A stretch of DNA of 64,000 nt. It comes from Paenibacillus harenae DSM 16969 (GTDB lineage: Bacteria > Bacillota > Bacilli > Paenibacillales > Paenibacillaceae). The notes under the pieces were generated by a model that had not been told where the DNA came from, made no database searches, and saw only the letters and a list, made by a program, of their open reading frames with translations. Location of the stretch: assembly GCF_000422465.1 (NCBI RefSeq), contig NZ_KE383842.1, positions 413,040 through 477,039 on the forward strand, read 5' to 3'. The translations under genes and the position numbers were made by a program. Below are positions 34,840-45,040 of this stretch, piece by piece. Each line of letters begins with the position of its first letter. Within the stretch, counting starts at the first letter, position 1.

Positions 34840-35466
34840 ATGAGCACTGTATTATTTGTAAAAGCAAACGACAGAGATATTGAACAAGCGGTAAGCGTAA
34901 AGCTATACCAGGCTTTCTTGGACAGCTATAAGAAAAGCCATCCTCAGGATACGATTATCGAGCTGGACTTATTCAAAGTGGAATTGCCATATATGAACGC
35001 CGATATGATTAACGGGAACTTCAAAGTAGCCCGGGGATTTGATCTTACGCCGGCCGAGCAGGCGGCCGCAGAGGTTTCCGGCAAGTATATCGATCAGTTT
35101 CTGGCGGCGGACAAAGTCGTATTCGCCTTCCCGCTCTGGAACTTTACGATTCCGGCCGTGCTTCATACGTACCTGGACTATCTCTGCCAAGCAGGCAAAA
35201 CGTTTAGTTACACGGCTGAAGGACCTGTCGGTCTTGTTAAGGACAAAAAAGTCGCTCTTCTTAACGCGCGCGGCGGTATTTATTCCGAAGGTCCCGCGGC
35301 AGCTGTGGAAATGTCCTATAATCTCGTGCGCAACATCATGGGCTTCTTTGGCGTAACGAACCTCGAGAATGTCATTATCGAAGGTCATAACATGCATCAA
35401 GATCAAGCGCAAACCATTATTTCAAACGGCCTCGCACAGGCTGAGAAAGCGGCGGTTAACTTCTAA
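34840..35466 (+). CDS. azoR: FMN-dependent NADH:quinone/azo reductase
   Basis: Flavodoxin-like reductase of 208 aa that transfers electrons from NADH to quinones or azo dyes, protecting against electrophile stress. FMN-binding patterns: PLWNFTIPAVLHTYLDYL and NARGGIYSEGP. SD GGAGG with normal spacing. It follows a redox-type two-component system, which fits a stress role. Confidence 0.92.
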   Translation: MSTVLFVKANDRDIEQAVSVKLYQAFLDSYKKSHPQDTIIELDLFKVELPYMNADMINGNFKVARGFDLTPAEQAAAEVSGKYIDQFLAADKVVFAFPLWNFTIPAVLHTYLDYLCQAGKTFSYTAEGPVGLVKDKKVALLNARGGIYSEGPAAAVEMSYNLVRNIMGFFGVTNLENVIIEGHNMHQDQAQTIISNGLAQAEKAAVNF

Positions 35467-35484
35467 TCGCCACGTGCAGTGAAG

Positions 35485-35517
35485 ACAGCCGAACCCCTGG
35501 GTCCGGCTGTTTTTTTT
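35485..35517 (+). terminator. Terminator after the azoreductase gene
   Basis: ACAGCCGAACC / GGTCCGGCTGT hairpin followed by eight T. Confidence 0.88.
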
Positions 35518-35705
35518 GTTTACGGCCTTTATGTGCGACTGTGTCGTTTATTTAAATCAGGATGAACATGCCGCTCATTTGCTGCCCGTGTCCCCTGGCA
35601 TAGAATAACATGGCGTAACCGGCTGACTTGATGCCGGCCATTCACCTTTCGCCTCTTCCGGGAATTAATGCTACAATGATAAAAAAAGCTGAGGGGACAA
35701 ATCGC

Positions 35706-36407
35706 GTGAGTGTGGATGGAGAAGGCGCTCAAGAACAGAAATTGGGCGATAATAAGCAGCAAATAACGAAAATATGCAGGATTTGCGGAGAGCAAAAGCC
35801 GGTCTCTTCTTTCTTGCGCAGGACAGGCAGGCGCTCGGGAGCAGGCGGCACGCGCAGAGGCACCTGCCGGGAATGCCGCAAGGCGAGGGTGCTGCTGGCG
35901 ACCGACACCGTGGTTTCAGCCAAGGCGGATTCCCGGCGAAAGCTGCCGCGTTTAAATACTCCAAGCAGGAACGGCGCAGAGCAGTCTTCGCCCGGTTTGC
36001 AGCGTACAAGCGATCAAGCCGCCAAGGAAGCCGCTTTGCTGAAGACGACGCGCAAGGGTACGGTCTGGATGCGCGGAAGAACGGATAAAGGGCGAAGGTG
36101 GCATCAGGAAATCGATCTGGAGCTTGCGATCACGCTGGTGAAGGAAAGAATGGCCGTGCTCGTTAATCGCTCTACGATCAAGCGCCTGTACAGCAATAGG
36201 GATTTCAGGCAGTACATCTTGGAGCGAGACCGGTATACCTGTTACTTTTGCGGGGAACCGGGCGACACCATCGATCATATGCTGCCAAGAGCGAAGGGCG
36301 GACATACGACTCCGGACAATTGCGTTTGCGCCTGTAATGCCTGCAATCAGTCGAAGGCCGATCAGGATATCGAAATCTTTATGAAAAATGAAGAAGCGGA
36401 TGCGTGA
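35706..36407 (+). CDS. HNH endonuclease with N-terminal zinc-finger-like motif
   Basis: 233 aa. The N-terminus has two Cys pairs (CRICGEQKPVSSF and CRECRKAR) resembling a treble-clef zinc finger. After a low-complexity basic linker, the C-terminus carries an HNH core: CYFCGEPGDTIDHMLPRAKG, then PDNCVCACNACNQSK, with Asp-His and Asn at the catalytic positions. GTG 35706 has GAGGGGAC 8 bases upstream; earlier starts lack a site. A stand-alone HNH gene of this kind may act in DNA repair or restriction; no methylase is nearby. Confidence 0.82.
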   Translation: MSVDGEGAQEQKLGDNKQQITKICRICGEQKPVSSFLRRTGRRSGAGGTRRGTCRECRKARVLLATDTVVSAKADSRRKLPRLNTPSRNGAEQSSPGLQRTSDQAAKEAALLKTTRKGTVWMRGRTDKGRRWHQEIDLELAITLVKERMAVLVNRSTIKRLYSNRDFRQYILERDRYTCYFCGEPGDTIDHMLPRAKGGHTTPDNCVCACNACNQSKADQDIEIFMKNEEADA

Positions 36408-36466
36408 ACTTATTTGGGTCTTATGGAATAGTGTGTGAGAAAATCCTAATTATTGGAGGTCCTTAC

Positions 36467-37357
36467 ATGCACTCCGGCTATGGTAAAATCACGAAATGCG
36501 AAGAAGTGTCCGTCGAGTTTCCTCCGCAATACCAACCAGGGCAACCCGGCATTGAATCCATCATGGTCCCGAGGCCCCTGTCGGAGAATCCCCATCGGAC
36601 CGGGAGCGGCAAATTGCTTCATAAAGTCGCCTTGATTACCGGGGGAGACAGCGGTATCGGCCGAGCAATCGCCTATTTGTTCGCGCAGGAGGGAGCAGAC
36701 ATCGCCATCGTCTACCTCAATGAACACGGCGACGCGATGGAAACAAAGGAAAGAATCCGGCAAATAGGGCGCAGATGCTTGACGATCGCCGGAGATGTTG
36801 GAGCCGAATCCTTATGCCGGGAAGCCGTTGAACAGACATTGTCCGAATATGGACGCATTGACATTTTGATCAATAACGCCGCTGAGCAATCCGTACAATT
36901 CCAGATCGAGCATTTATCCGCCGAGCAGCTTGAACGGACGTTTCGAACAAACGTGTTCTCTTATTTTTATTTTGCCAAAGCCGTCGTTCCTCATCTAAGA
37001 CCGGGAAGCGCTATCATTAATACGAGCTCCATAGCCGGAGTCGAAGGATATGACGGAATCATCGATTATTCGGCAAGCAAGGGAGCTGTCTGCGCATTTA
37101 CCCGATCGTTAGCGGTATCCCTGATCGGAAGAGGGATCCGTGTGAACGCCGTTGCGCCCGGACGAACCTGGACCCCGCTTATTCCCGCAACGCTGCCTCC
37201 CGAAGTTTACACCACATACGGCAGTGCATCTCCGATAAAACGGGCGGCACAGCCTATGGAGCTTGCGCCTGTTTACTTATATCTGGCTTCAAACGATTCC
37301 ACCTTTATGATCGGCCAAACGATCCATGTCAACGGCGGGGAGTTTCTCGGCCTTTAA
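36467..37357 (+). CDS. SDR-family oxidoreductase (general stress protein 39-like)
   Basis: 296 aa SDR with the ~45-residue N-terminal extension (FPPQYQPGQPGIESIM, RPLSENPH) typical of the YhdF/GsiB-stress SDR subgroup. Cofactor motif TGGDSGIG, NNAAEQ, catalytic Ser in NTSSIAG and Tyr-x3-Lys in YSASK. The ATG at 36467 is used, behind TTGGAGG; an upstream in-frame start at 36404 overlaps the HNH gene. Likely NADP-dependent aldehyde or ketone reductase induced by stress in relatives. Confidence 0.92.
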   Translation: MHSGYGKITKCEEVSVEFPPQYQPGQPGIESIMVPRPLSENPHRTGSGKLLHKVALITGGDSGIGRAIAYLFAQEGADIAIVYLNEHGDAMETKERIRQIGRRCLTIAGDVGAESLCREAVEQTLSEYGRIDILINNAAEQSVQFQIEHLSAEQLERTFRTNVFSYFYFAKAVVPHLRPGSAIINTSSIAGVEGYDGIIDYSASKGAVCAFTRSLAVSLIGRGIRVNAVAPGRTWTPLIPATLPPEVYTTYGSASPIKRAAQPMELAPVYLYLASNDSTFMIGQTIHVNGGEFLGL

Positions 37358-37398
37358 GGGACCATCCCCCAAGCTATGTCTTGGGAAATGGTCCCTTC
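37358..37398. terminator. Bidirectional terminator
   Basis: GGGACCAT-C-CCCAA pairs with TTGGG-AA-ATGGTCCC; it starts at the SDR stop and contains the stop of the convergent membrane-protein gene. Confidence 0.75.
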
Positions 37399-38252
37399 CT
37401 TATATTCTGTCCTCCGTAAGACCGCTCCCACCGGTCATACAGCAGAATCATATATAAAGGCGCAAAATACCGCATTGCCATGAGGAAGTGATTCCAGCGG
37501 GAATAGATCAACCATCCGCTGTAATAAGCGTACAGGGAGAAAGAGAACCCTATACACGCAATTGCGGTTACGGTCAACAGTTTCATCCGATCGGGCGTTC
37601 TTGGAATGACGAGCACGCAGATTAAGGCTAAGAGATCTCCCGAGAGCAGGTCTGTAAACCGGCAGTCTGCCATTATATCTTGAAATACACCCGGTCTGAA
37701 TCGGAACAGCTTGAGCAGCGGCAGTGAGAATAATGCTCCGAACCACATGATGACGGTATGCGAGAAACAGAGCAGCCGAATCCGATAGGCCATTGGAGGA
37801 TCATAGCTCGCGATGCGGGGAGCCAGGCTGGCGCCGACTCGAAAGCCGGCAACGTAAAAGGCGGCAGAATAAGCCAAGCTCCAATGTATATATCTTAAAT
37901 ATTCGAATTTTAAATAAATCCACTCCAATATTGTAAACAACGACGCGAATAGGAGCGTCATCGTCCATGGCCGCCCTTTCCTGGCATAATAGACAAAAAT
38001 AATAAAGGCAGCCGGCAAAATTAAAGTGTCCGAAAAAATAATTCCAAGCTCGTTCTCGTAGATCGGATTTTTCGTCAGATGCGTCGGAAATTTATAGAAC
38101 TGAAGCAGCAGGTTGAAGGTAACCTCCAGCATATCCGCACAGAACACGGCAATGCAGTAGGAGAGGACAAGAGCATGCCATGTAAGCCGCTTCTTTGAAA
38201 CCAGCGCAACCATCCAAATAACCAATAGTAAAAAAGTGATGAGATACAGCAT
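37374..38252 (-). CDS. Multi-pass membrane protein, CBO0543-like in part
   Basis: 292 aa with about eight hydrophobic segments. The motif LEVTFNLLLQFYKFPTHL and the later LEWIYLKFEYLRYIHW resemble CBO0543-type proteins of spore formers, although this one is longer than the members I remember. The ATG at 38252 is preferred (GGAG 8 bases before); a GTG at 38261 overlaps the site. No function can be given; it is probably in the cell or spore membrane. Confidence 0.65.
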   Translation of the reverse strand: MLYLITFLLLVIWMVALVSKKRLTWHALVLSYCIAVFCADMLEVTFNLLLQFYKFPTHLTKNPIYENELGIIFSDTLILPAAFIIFVYYARKGRPWTMTLLFASLFTILEWIYLKFEYLRYIHWSLAYSAAFYVAGFRVGASLAPRIASYDPPMAYRIRLLCFSHTVIMWFGALFSLPLLKLFRFRPGVFQDIMADCRFTDLLSGDLLALICVLVIPRTPDRMKLLTVTAIACIGFSFSLYAYYSGWLIYSRWNHFLMAMRYFAPLYMILLYDRWERSYGGQNIRKGPFPKT

Positions 38253-38542
38253 GATTGTCACTCCGGAAATTTGATTTCATATAGTATCAGCCAAAACCAT
38301 GGTTCTATACAACGTTTGTCATTCAGGAGAACGAATAAAAAGAATTACCTATCATAGAGACCGGAATTTGCTTTGGTCAGCCTTCTTTTACGTTATCATG
38401 TTTCTCGTTCTCCGTCTCCATGCCCTAAGGCCGGTAGTCAAATAAGGATAAGCTTACAACCGAAATGGCGGCCTGCCGTACATATTCTCCTTAAACCGTA
38501 CGTAGAGATGAATGAAGACGGTTAATAAAGGTGGAATGGGCG

Positions 38543-41500
38543 TTGGAGACACAGGCTTATCGACCGGCATGCCATGTGCGTTTTGTTACGGCTGCCGCCT
38601 TATACGACGGTCATGATGCATCTATAAATATTATGAGACGGATATTGCAAGCCTCCGGCGTGGAGGTCATTCACCTCGGGCATAACCGTTCGGCGGAGGA
38701 AGTGGTGAATGCGGCGGTTCAAGAGGACGTGCAGGGAATTGCCATTAGCTCGTATCAGGGCGGGCATATCGAATATTTGAAATTTATGTACGACCTGCTC
38801 CGGAATGCGGGAGCTGGTCATATTCAAATCTTTGCCGGCGGCGGTGGCGTTATCGTCCCTTCCGAGATCAAGGAATTAAGCGAATACGGCATAGCCAGGA
38901 TCTTCTCGCCGGACGATGGCCGGGATTTGGGCTTGCAGGGCATGATCAACGAAATGATCCGAAAATCGGATTTTCCAACGCCAAAGCAGCTTAAAAAAGA
39001 ATTGAAGGAATTAAAGGTCACCGATTGGAGCTCGATTGCCAAATGGATTACGCTCGCTGAGGAAGCCGTACCGAAAGAGGGCTCAGCCGCATCGGTTCAA
39101 GCTGCTTTGCAGAACTTGAAAACGGAAGTAAAACATGCTCCCGTTCTGGGAGTGACAGGCACGGGCGGTGCCGGAAAAAGCTCGTTGACGGATGAATTGG
39201 TTCGCAGGTTTCTCGACCGGAACCCTGGCCGGTCCATTGCCATTATTTCGATCGATCCTACCAAGATGAAGACAGGCGGAGCGCTGCTCGGGGACCGTAT
39301 CCGAATGAATGCGATCAACAGCCCCCGCGTGTATATGCGAAGCATGGCGACCCGGGGCTCCAAATCGGAGTTAAGCGAAGCGGCGGAAGCAGCCGTTGCT
39401 ATCGTCAAAGCGGCAGGCTACGATTTTGTGATCGTTGAAACAAGCGGGATCGGACAAGGCGATTCCAAAATCGTCGGTCTGGTCGATATTGCGATGTATG
39501 TCATGACCAGCGAATTCGGCGCAACGACCCAGCTGGAAAAAATCGATATGATCGACTTTGCGGATATCATTGTTATTAATAAATTTGAACGGCGGGGATC
39601 CGAGGATGCGCTGCGGGATGTGCGGAAGCAATTCAAGCGCAGCCGCCGGCTGTTCGACATTCCGGATGAAGAGCTGCCTATATACGGGACGATTGCCAGC
39701 CAATTCAACGATCCGGGAACCAACGTTTTATTTGACTCGCTTATGAGTATCGTCGAACAGAAAGCCGGCGGCGCCTGGTCTTCCACGAACAAGGCGCCTA
39801 CTCCAATTGTGAAGAAAAGAAACAATATTATTCCGCAGCACCGGACCGGATATTTAGGAGAAATTATCCAAACCGTACGCGAATATAAGCAATTTACCGA
39901 AGAACAAGTTTCCGTGGTGAATAGGCTAACCGAGCTGAGAGGAACGAAACAGCTGGTGGCCAATGACCAAGGACGTGTGATGACGGAGGCGGAGGCTGTC
40001 TATTTTGCGGCAAAGCTGGATGACATAAAGGAGCAATACGAAGCAAAGCTTCACCCGGAAAACAAAAAAAAACTCGAAGAGTGGCCGGAAATCCGAAAAG
40101 CCTACAAACAGGACCAACAGGTCACGTACGTTCGCGGCAAAGAAATGCGTACGGCGTTATTTACCGAAACGCTGTCGGGCAATCGGCTGCCGAGGGTCAG
40201 TCTGCCGCAGTGGGACAGCCCAGGTGAAATTCTGCGCTGGCTAATGAAGGAGAACCTGCCGGGCTTCTTTCCTTATACAGCGGGCGTATTCCCGTTCAAG
40301 CGGACGAATGAAGAACCGAGGCGGCAGTTTGCCGGAGAAGGGACGCCTGAGCGCACGAACCTGCGTTTTCATTTTTTATCCCAAAATGATAAAGCCAAAC
40401 GTTTATCGGCCGCCTTCGACAGCGTCACTTTATACGGGCAAGACCCTGACGACCGGCCCGACATTTACGGGAAAATCGGGAACAGCGGCGTAAGCGTATG
40501 CACACTTGATGATATGAAGAAATTGTTCGCCGGCTTTGATTTATGCGATCCTTCCACCAGCGTCTCCATGACGATCAACGGGCCGGCGCCGATTCTCTTG
40601 GCGATGTATATGAATACGGCGATTGATCAACAGGTTGAACGGTATGAGGAAACGAACAAGAAGCAGCCAAGTCCGGAAGAGTACGAGAGCATCAAAGCTT
40701 ACACGCTGCAGACCGTGCGCGGCACCGTTCAAGCGGATATTTTGAAGGAGGACCAAGGGCAGAACACGTGTATTTTCTCGACGGAGTTTGCGTTGAAAAT
40801 GATGGGGGATATCCAGCAGTATTTTATTGACCATAAGGTACGGAATTATTATTCCGTAAGCATAAGCGGCTACCATATTGCCGAAGCGGGGGCAAATCCG
40901 ATCTCTCAATTAGCCTTTACGCTGGCGAACGGATTTACTTATGTGGAGTATTACTTAAGCAGGGGCATGCGGATCGATGAGTTTGCGCCGAATCTGTCCT
41001 TCTTCTTCAGCAACGGCCTGGATGCCGAGTATGCCGTCATGGGACGAGTGGCGCGCCGGATCTGGTCAACCGTTATCAAACATAAATACAACGGGAACGA
41101 TCGCAGCCAGAAGCTAAAATATCATATTCAAACCTCCGGCCGTTCCTTGCACGCGCAAGAAATGGATTTTAACGATATCCGAACGACCCTGCAGGCTTTA
41201 TTCGCGGTTTATGATAACTGCAACTCGCTGCATACGAACGCCTACGACGAAGCGGTCACGACACCGACGGAACATTCGGTCCGGCGGGCTATGGCCATTC
41301 AAATGATCATTAATCAGGAGCTTGGCCTTGCGAAAAACGAGAATCCGCTGCAGGGCTCCTTTATTATAGACGAACTAACCGATCTCGTAGAAGAAGCGGT
41401 GATGGCGGAATTTCAGCGCATTCATGACCGCGGCGGCGTGCTGGGCGCAATGGAAACCCAATATCAGCGCGGCAGGATTCAAGAGGAGTCGCTGTATTAT

Positions 41501-41818
41501 GAGCAGAAGAAGCATTCGGGTCAGCTCCCCATCGTCGGCGTGAATACCTTTATCGATCCGAACGCGGATGAGACGGCTTATGATATCGAGCTGGCTCGCT
41601 CGACGGAAGCGGAGAAACGAACCCAAATCGCTAATCTTCAGGCTTTCCGGCTGCGCAACCAAAGCGCGTGCGTTGCGGCGCTTGAGCGCCTCAAACAAGC
41701 GGCGCTGGAAAATAAAAACCTCTTCGAAGAGCTGATGGAGTCGGTAAAAACCGCATCCCTCGGACAGATCACGGGCACCTTGTTCGAAGCTGGGGGACAG
41801 TATCGGCGAAATATGTAG
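38543..41818 (+). CDS. icmF: Fused isobutyryl-CoA mutase with G-protein chaperone
   Basis: Coenzyme B12-dependent enzyme interconverting isobutyryl-CoA and n-butyryl-CoA, ~1091 aa. Order: B12-binding domain (~10-140; DGHDAS with the cobalt-ligand His24, SSYQGGH, AGGGGVI), MeaI-type GTPase (~195-410; P-loop [26 protein letters not shown]) and the mutase barrel (~540-1090; [28 protein letters not shown]). The TTG at 38543 is chosen, 8 bases after AAGGTGG; GTG 38531 lies within that site. The built-in GTPase reloads and protects the cofactor. It stands alone; branched-chain amino acid or short-chain fatty acid metabolism is the usual context. Confidence 0.94.
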   Translation: METQAYRPACHVRFVTAAALYDGHDASINIMRRILQASGVEVIHLGHNRSAEEVVNAAVQEDVQGIAISSYQGGHIEYLKFMYDLLRNAGAGHIQIFAGGGGVIVPSEIKELSEYGIARIFSPDDGRDLGLQGMINEMIRKSDFPTPKQLKKELKELKVTDWSSIAKWITLAEEAVPKEGSAASVQAALQNLKTEVKHAPVLGVTGTGGAGKSSLTDELVRRFLDRNPGRSIAIISIDPTKMKTGGALLGDRIRMNAINSPRVYMRSMATRGSKSELSEAAEAAVAIVKAAGYDFVIVETSGIGQGDSKIVGLVDIAMYVMTSEFGATTQLEKIDMIDFADIIVINKFERRGSEDALRDVRKQFKRSRRLFDIPDEELPIYGTIASQFNDPGTNVLFDSLMSIVEQKAGGAWSSTNKAPTPIVKKRNNIIPQHRTGYLGEIIQTVREYKQFTEEQVSVVNRLTELRGTKQLVANDQGRVMTEAEAVYFAAKLDDIKEQYEAKLHPENKKKLEEWPEIRKAYKQDQQVTYVRGKEMRTALFTETLSGNRLPRVSLPQWDSPGEILRWLMKENLPGFFPYTAGVFPFKRTNEEPRRQFAGEGTPERTNLRFHFLSQNDKAKRLSAAFDSVTLYGQDPDDRPDIYGKIGNSGVSVCTLDDMKKLFAGFDLCDPSTSVSMTINGPAPILLAMYMNTAIDQQVERYEETNKKQPSPEEYESIKAYTLQTVRGTVQADILKEDQGQNTCIFSTEFALKMMGDIQQYFIDHKVRNYYSVSISGYHIAEAGANPISQLAFTLANGFTYVEYYLSRGMRIDEFAPNLSFFFSNGLDAEYAVMGRVARRIWSTVIKHKYNGNDRSQKLKYHIQTSGRSLHAQEMDFNDIRTTLQALFAVYDNCNSLHTNAYDEAVTTPTEHSVRRAMAIQMIINQELGLAKNENPLQGSFIIDELTDLVEEAVMAEFQRIHDRGGVLGAMETQYQRGRIQEESLYYEQKKHSGQLPIVGVNTFIDPNADETAYDIELARSTEAEKRTQIANLQAFRLRNQSACVAALERLKQAALENKNLFEELMESVKTASLGQITGTLFEAGGQYRRNM

Positions 41819-41928
41819 GCTGACCAGGTCCGGGTGGAATCGTATAAAAAGAAGCGGAAAGGGGATTCTGTTATCATTAGGAATCCCTGAAAGAACTACC
41901 AATTCCAGCCGTAGGGAGAGGATTTTGT

Positions 41929-42159
41929 ATGAAAATGCCGGTCGTTTTTGTAACGATCCTATTGTTATCGCTCATTTATTTAGTTGTGACTGACCTGATC
42001 GTCGGATTCACCTTTCCGGAAGCGGTTCGTACTCTCGTTCAATCTCTGGCTGTCGTAACCGTACAGGAAAAATTCATTATCATCGTTGTATTTCTTGTTC
42101 CTTTCTTTATCCCGATCGTTCGCAGCATATGGAAGAGAAAGAAAGCTGCATCCGGGTAA
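41929..42159 (+). CDS. Small membrane protein, 76 aa, unknown
   Basis: Two hydrophobic segments (~5-30 and ~48-65) joined by a short loop and ending in a basic tail RSIWKRKKAASG, so a small hairpin protein in the membrane with both ends probably inside. SD GGGAGAGG. Convergent with the germinant-receptor operon, ending 22 bases from it. In some spore formers small two-segment proteins are encoded beside ger operons (GerD/GerX-like cases); whether this one is related is only a guess. Confidence 0.6.
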   Translation: MKMPVVFVTILLLSLIYLVVTDLIVGFTFPEAVRTLVQSLAVVTVQEKFIIIVVFLVPFFIPIVRSIWKRKKAASG

Positions 42160-42181
42160 GCTGATTAGAGAGGAGTAAGGA

Positions 42182-43393
42182 TTACTCCTCTTTTGGTTTT
42201 ATATAGGATTTGAACCGCAGGCCCGTCCTTCGGACGTATGCCTTTACGCTGACCTTCACTTCGCTCTCCGAATAAAGAGCCGGCCAATTCTCCTTCATTT
42301 TTTTCCAGTCCTTCGGATAGGTGCGCTTTATTACAGTCGCGAAGCCAAAGATGTCGCTTCTTGTTAATTGAGCGGCTTTTACGGCCAGCTCGATCTCCTT
42401 CTTCGTTTCTTCCGCCAGCTGTTGCTGCAGCTTCGCGATCACTTCATGCGTTTTGGGATTGATCGGACACTTCGTTTCACTTAAATTGCCCTCTTCCGTT
42501 ACTTGGATGGTGAAGGATGGTTTGCCGTTAATAAGATGCGCCTTCACCTTAGTCGTGGAAAACGTAATTTCGATCGCCATCGCGTCTTTTTTATCTTCGC
42601 AGTCTATATTGACGATCGTGCTTTTCATTTTATCGAGCGCCCATACGGCCCCGCGGGCTGATTTGCCTTCGAGCCAGCCTGCGAGCTTTCCATCCGTGAA
42701 TACGGCAATCCCTTTGGTTTCAACGTTGGAGAGCGGGGTAGACTGTTCCAGGTTCTCTTTCTTTTGGCCTTTGGACGGGTTACCCGTTACCCGAATGCCG
42801 CTTATGACCGGCGCTCCTTCACCGACCAAACTTTTCACGATATCGGAAATCGTCGTGTCCACGCTTTGCGCCCATGATTCAGAGGTCACCTTAATTCTGC
42901 CTGTGATTGCCGTCGTTGTCGTCGTCTGCAAAGGAATCAATACTCTCAATAAAGATTCGGCGTCAGTACCTTTCGCGATGACGACAGATGTATTAAGCCT
43001 TAGCTCGTGAGATCTTTCATAAAAATCGAACAGATCATCAATGCCGTCTTTTGCTAAAGCTTCTCCAATAACCAGCAGCTGAGAATGGGCGAAAAACAGC
43101 CTGCGAGGCACCTTTTGCGAAGATTTTCGCATTGCGCTGAAGACCGTATGATCAACCGAGGAGTAAACGACGTTTGGCATCAGATTTTGTCCGCCGCTGC
43201 CTGATTTGCTTGTTACAACCGAGCCTGGATTGACGATCTGCAGCGATACCCGGTACTGATCCGTATCCGGTATTTTATCGATTCCTATCCCGATAACGAT
43301 CGCCATATCGCTTAGCTCTCTGCTGTTCCAGCAGCCCGGCAGCAAAAGGAGGCTAAGCAGCATAAGAAGACAGAAGGACCTGCAGGTTCTCAT
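42182..43393 (-). CDS. Ger(x)C-family germinant receptor lipoprotein
   Basis: 403 aa C subunit of a spore germinant receptor. Lipoprotein signal LLLLPGCWNSRELSD with the lipid-attachment Cys and the family's CWN-x-RE motif. The C-terminal part has long helices (KLQQQLAEETKKEIELAVKA) as in other GerC proteins. Its ATG overlaps the stop of the A subunit gene by 4 bases (ATGA), so translation is coupled. Anchored on the outer face of the inner spore membrane. Confidence 0.94.
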   Translation of the reverse strand: MRTCRSFCLLMLLSLLLLPGCWNSRELSDMAIVIGIGIDKIPDTDQYRVSLQIVNPGSVVTSKSGSGGQNLMPNVVYSSVDHTVFSAMRKSSQKVPRRLFFAHSQLLVIGEALAKDGIDDLFDFYERSHELRLNTSVVIAKGTDAESLLRVLIPLQTTTTTAITGRIKVTSESWAQSVDTTISDIVKSLVGEGAPVISGIRVTGNPSKGQKKENLEQSTPLSNVETKGIAVFTDGKLAGWLEGKSARGAVWALDKMKSTIVNIDCEDKKDAMAIEITFSTTKVKAHLINGKPSFTIQVTEEGNLSETKCPINPKTHEVIAKLQQQLAEETKKEIELAVKAAQLTRSDIFGFATVIKRTYPKDWKKMKENWPALYSESEVKVSVKAYVRRTGLRFKSYIKPKEE

Positions 43394-45003
43394 GAGGGTC
43401 TCCCTTCGGTATGCGAAGCGGAAGAAGCAGGAGGCGAAGAATCGGTTTCTCCATTCGTTTCATTTTCGCTTGGGATCGCAAATGTCTGAGGAATCTCCGC
43501 TTTCTTCGTCAAGGGCAGCCCATACAACGTTTTCCTCTGATCCTCCGGGACAAACGGCGCTATATGCGTCATATATGGAACGCCTAACGAAGTAAGGCCG
43601 CACATATGAGCGATAAGAATGATGCTGAGTATCGCGATTCCGTAGAAGCCGAGCAGCGCCGCGGCCACCATCATAAGAAAACGGATTAACCGGATCGAAA
43701 GCGCCATGCTGTAAGTGGGATTCGCAAAGCTGGAAATACCCGTAATGGCTACCACGATAACCATGGCGGAAGAGATGATGCCGGCTTCCACCGCCGCTTG
43801 CCCAAGCACAAGCGCCCCAACGATGGACACGGCCTGACCGATTGCGCGCGGCATGCGTATGCCGGCTTCGCGTAAAATTTCAAACGTAAATTCCATCATC
43901 AGCGCTTCAATGAAAGCCGGAAAAGGGACGCTTTCCCGCTGGGCAGCCAAGCTGAGAAGTAGAGGCGTCGGAATCATTTCCTGATGAAAGGTAATGGCCG
44001 CGATGTAGATGGAAGGACCAAACAGCGAGATCAGCAGGGACGCGTAACGAAGAAATTGAATAGCAGCCGCTGCCTCCGGGCGCATGTAATAATCCTCGAC
44101 GGATTGAAAATTTTTGAAAAAGGTGATAGGAGCGATCAAATTAAAGGGAGTCCCATCTACGAATATGACAATCCGGCCGTCCAAAATATGGTTTGTAACG
44201 GCATCGGGCCGTTCGGTATTCGTCAACGTCGGAAACGGGGTCATCTTCTGATCCTGAATGAGTTCCTCAAGGTGCTCGGAGCCCGTTAGCGATTCAATCC
44301 GGATATGCTGCAGCCTGTTCCTTAGTTCCTGGACAAGGCTATTTTCCACTTTACCCTGCAGATACATGATAGCTACGGCCGTTTTCGTCTCGGTACCGAT
44401 TTTGAACGGCTCCAGTCTGACATTAGGGCTTTTGATCCGCCGCCGTATGAGCGATACGTTCGTGCCAATCGATTCCGTGAACCCGTCCTTCGGTCCGCGA
44501 ATGACGACCTGGGTGGAAGGCTCCGAAATCGTCCGCTGCTCTCCGCCCTTCGTATTGCCGCTTATCGCTTCGTCCGTATCCTCAATGAAGATGACCGTAT
44601 CGCCGGAAAGAACGGCAAGGATAACGCTGTCCCAGTCCTTCAAGATAAAAACTTCACCGACGCTAAGCGCATTGTCATTAATGTACGACAGCACGCTTTG
44701 ATCCTGATCAAGATGGCGCGAATCGGCGTCAAGCATGAGGGATTGCAATATATATTGATTAACCATGTTCTTATCGGTAATTCCGTCCATATATACGGCA
44801 CCGGCCGCTGTCTGGCTTGTACCGATCTCGAATTTCCTGACAATGATATCCGGACTGTCTCCCAGCTCGTTTTTGATATAGGCCAAGTTTTCGGTTAGAC
44901 GGGAGAAGAGAGGCATCTTGCCGTTTGACTGCCGCCCCGGCTTTGAATCGTCTTCTCTGTTACGGACATGCTTGTTTGCAAATCGATCGGGATGTTTGAA
45001 CAC
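43390..45003 (-). CDS. GerA-family spore germination protein (A subunit)
   Basis: ~537 aa A subunit: a large N-terminal cytoplasmic domain (~50-290; two subdomains, IVIRGPKDGFTESIGTNVSL) and a membrane part with about five segments (ITFHQEMIPTPLLLSLAAQR, PFPAFIEALMMEFTFEILRE, and GQAVSIVGALVLGQAAVEAG). The GTG at 45003 has GAGGTGA ~9 bases upstream; GTG 45015 overlaps that site. Long acidic serine-rich C-terminus. Works with the flanking B and C genes as a receptor for an unknown nutrient. Confidence 0.94.
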   Translation of the reverse strand: MFKHPDRFANKHVRNREDDSKPGRQSNGKMPLFSRLTENLAYIKNELGDSPDIIVRKFEIGTSQTAAGAVYMDGITDKNMVNQYILQSLMLDADSRHLDQDQSVLSYINDNALSVGEVFILKDWDSVILAVLSGDTVIFIEDTDEAISGNTKGGEQRTISEPSTQVVIRGPKDGFTESIGTNVSLIRRRIKSPNVRLEPFKIGTETKTAVAIMYLQGKVENSLVQELRNRLQHIRIESLTGSEHLEELIQDQKMTPFPTLTNTERPDAVTNHILDGRIVIFVDGTPFNLIAPITFFKNFQSVEDYYMRPEAAAAIQFLRYASLLISLFGPSIYIAAITFHQEMIPTPLLLSLAAQRESVPFPAFIEALMMEFTFEILREAGIRMPRAIGQAVSIVGALVLGQAAVEAGIISSAMVIVVAITGISSFANPTYSMALSIRLIRFLMMVAAALLGFYGIAILSIILIAHMCGLTSLGVPYMTHIAPFVPEDQRKTLYGLPLTKKAEIPQTFAIPSENETNGETDSSPPASSASHTEGRPS

Positions 45004-45040
45004 CGTTATGGTCACCTCGCCGCTATCTTAGGGTAATTGC

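Noticed and set aside
38326..38413. 9-base inverted repeat GGAGAACGA/TCGTTCTCC upstream of icmF as regulatory element or riboswitch
   Set aside because: The arms are short and 70 bases apart, no cobalamin-box sequence is visible, and chance occurrence is likely.
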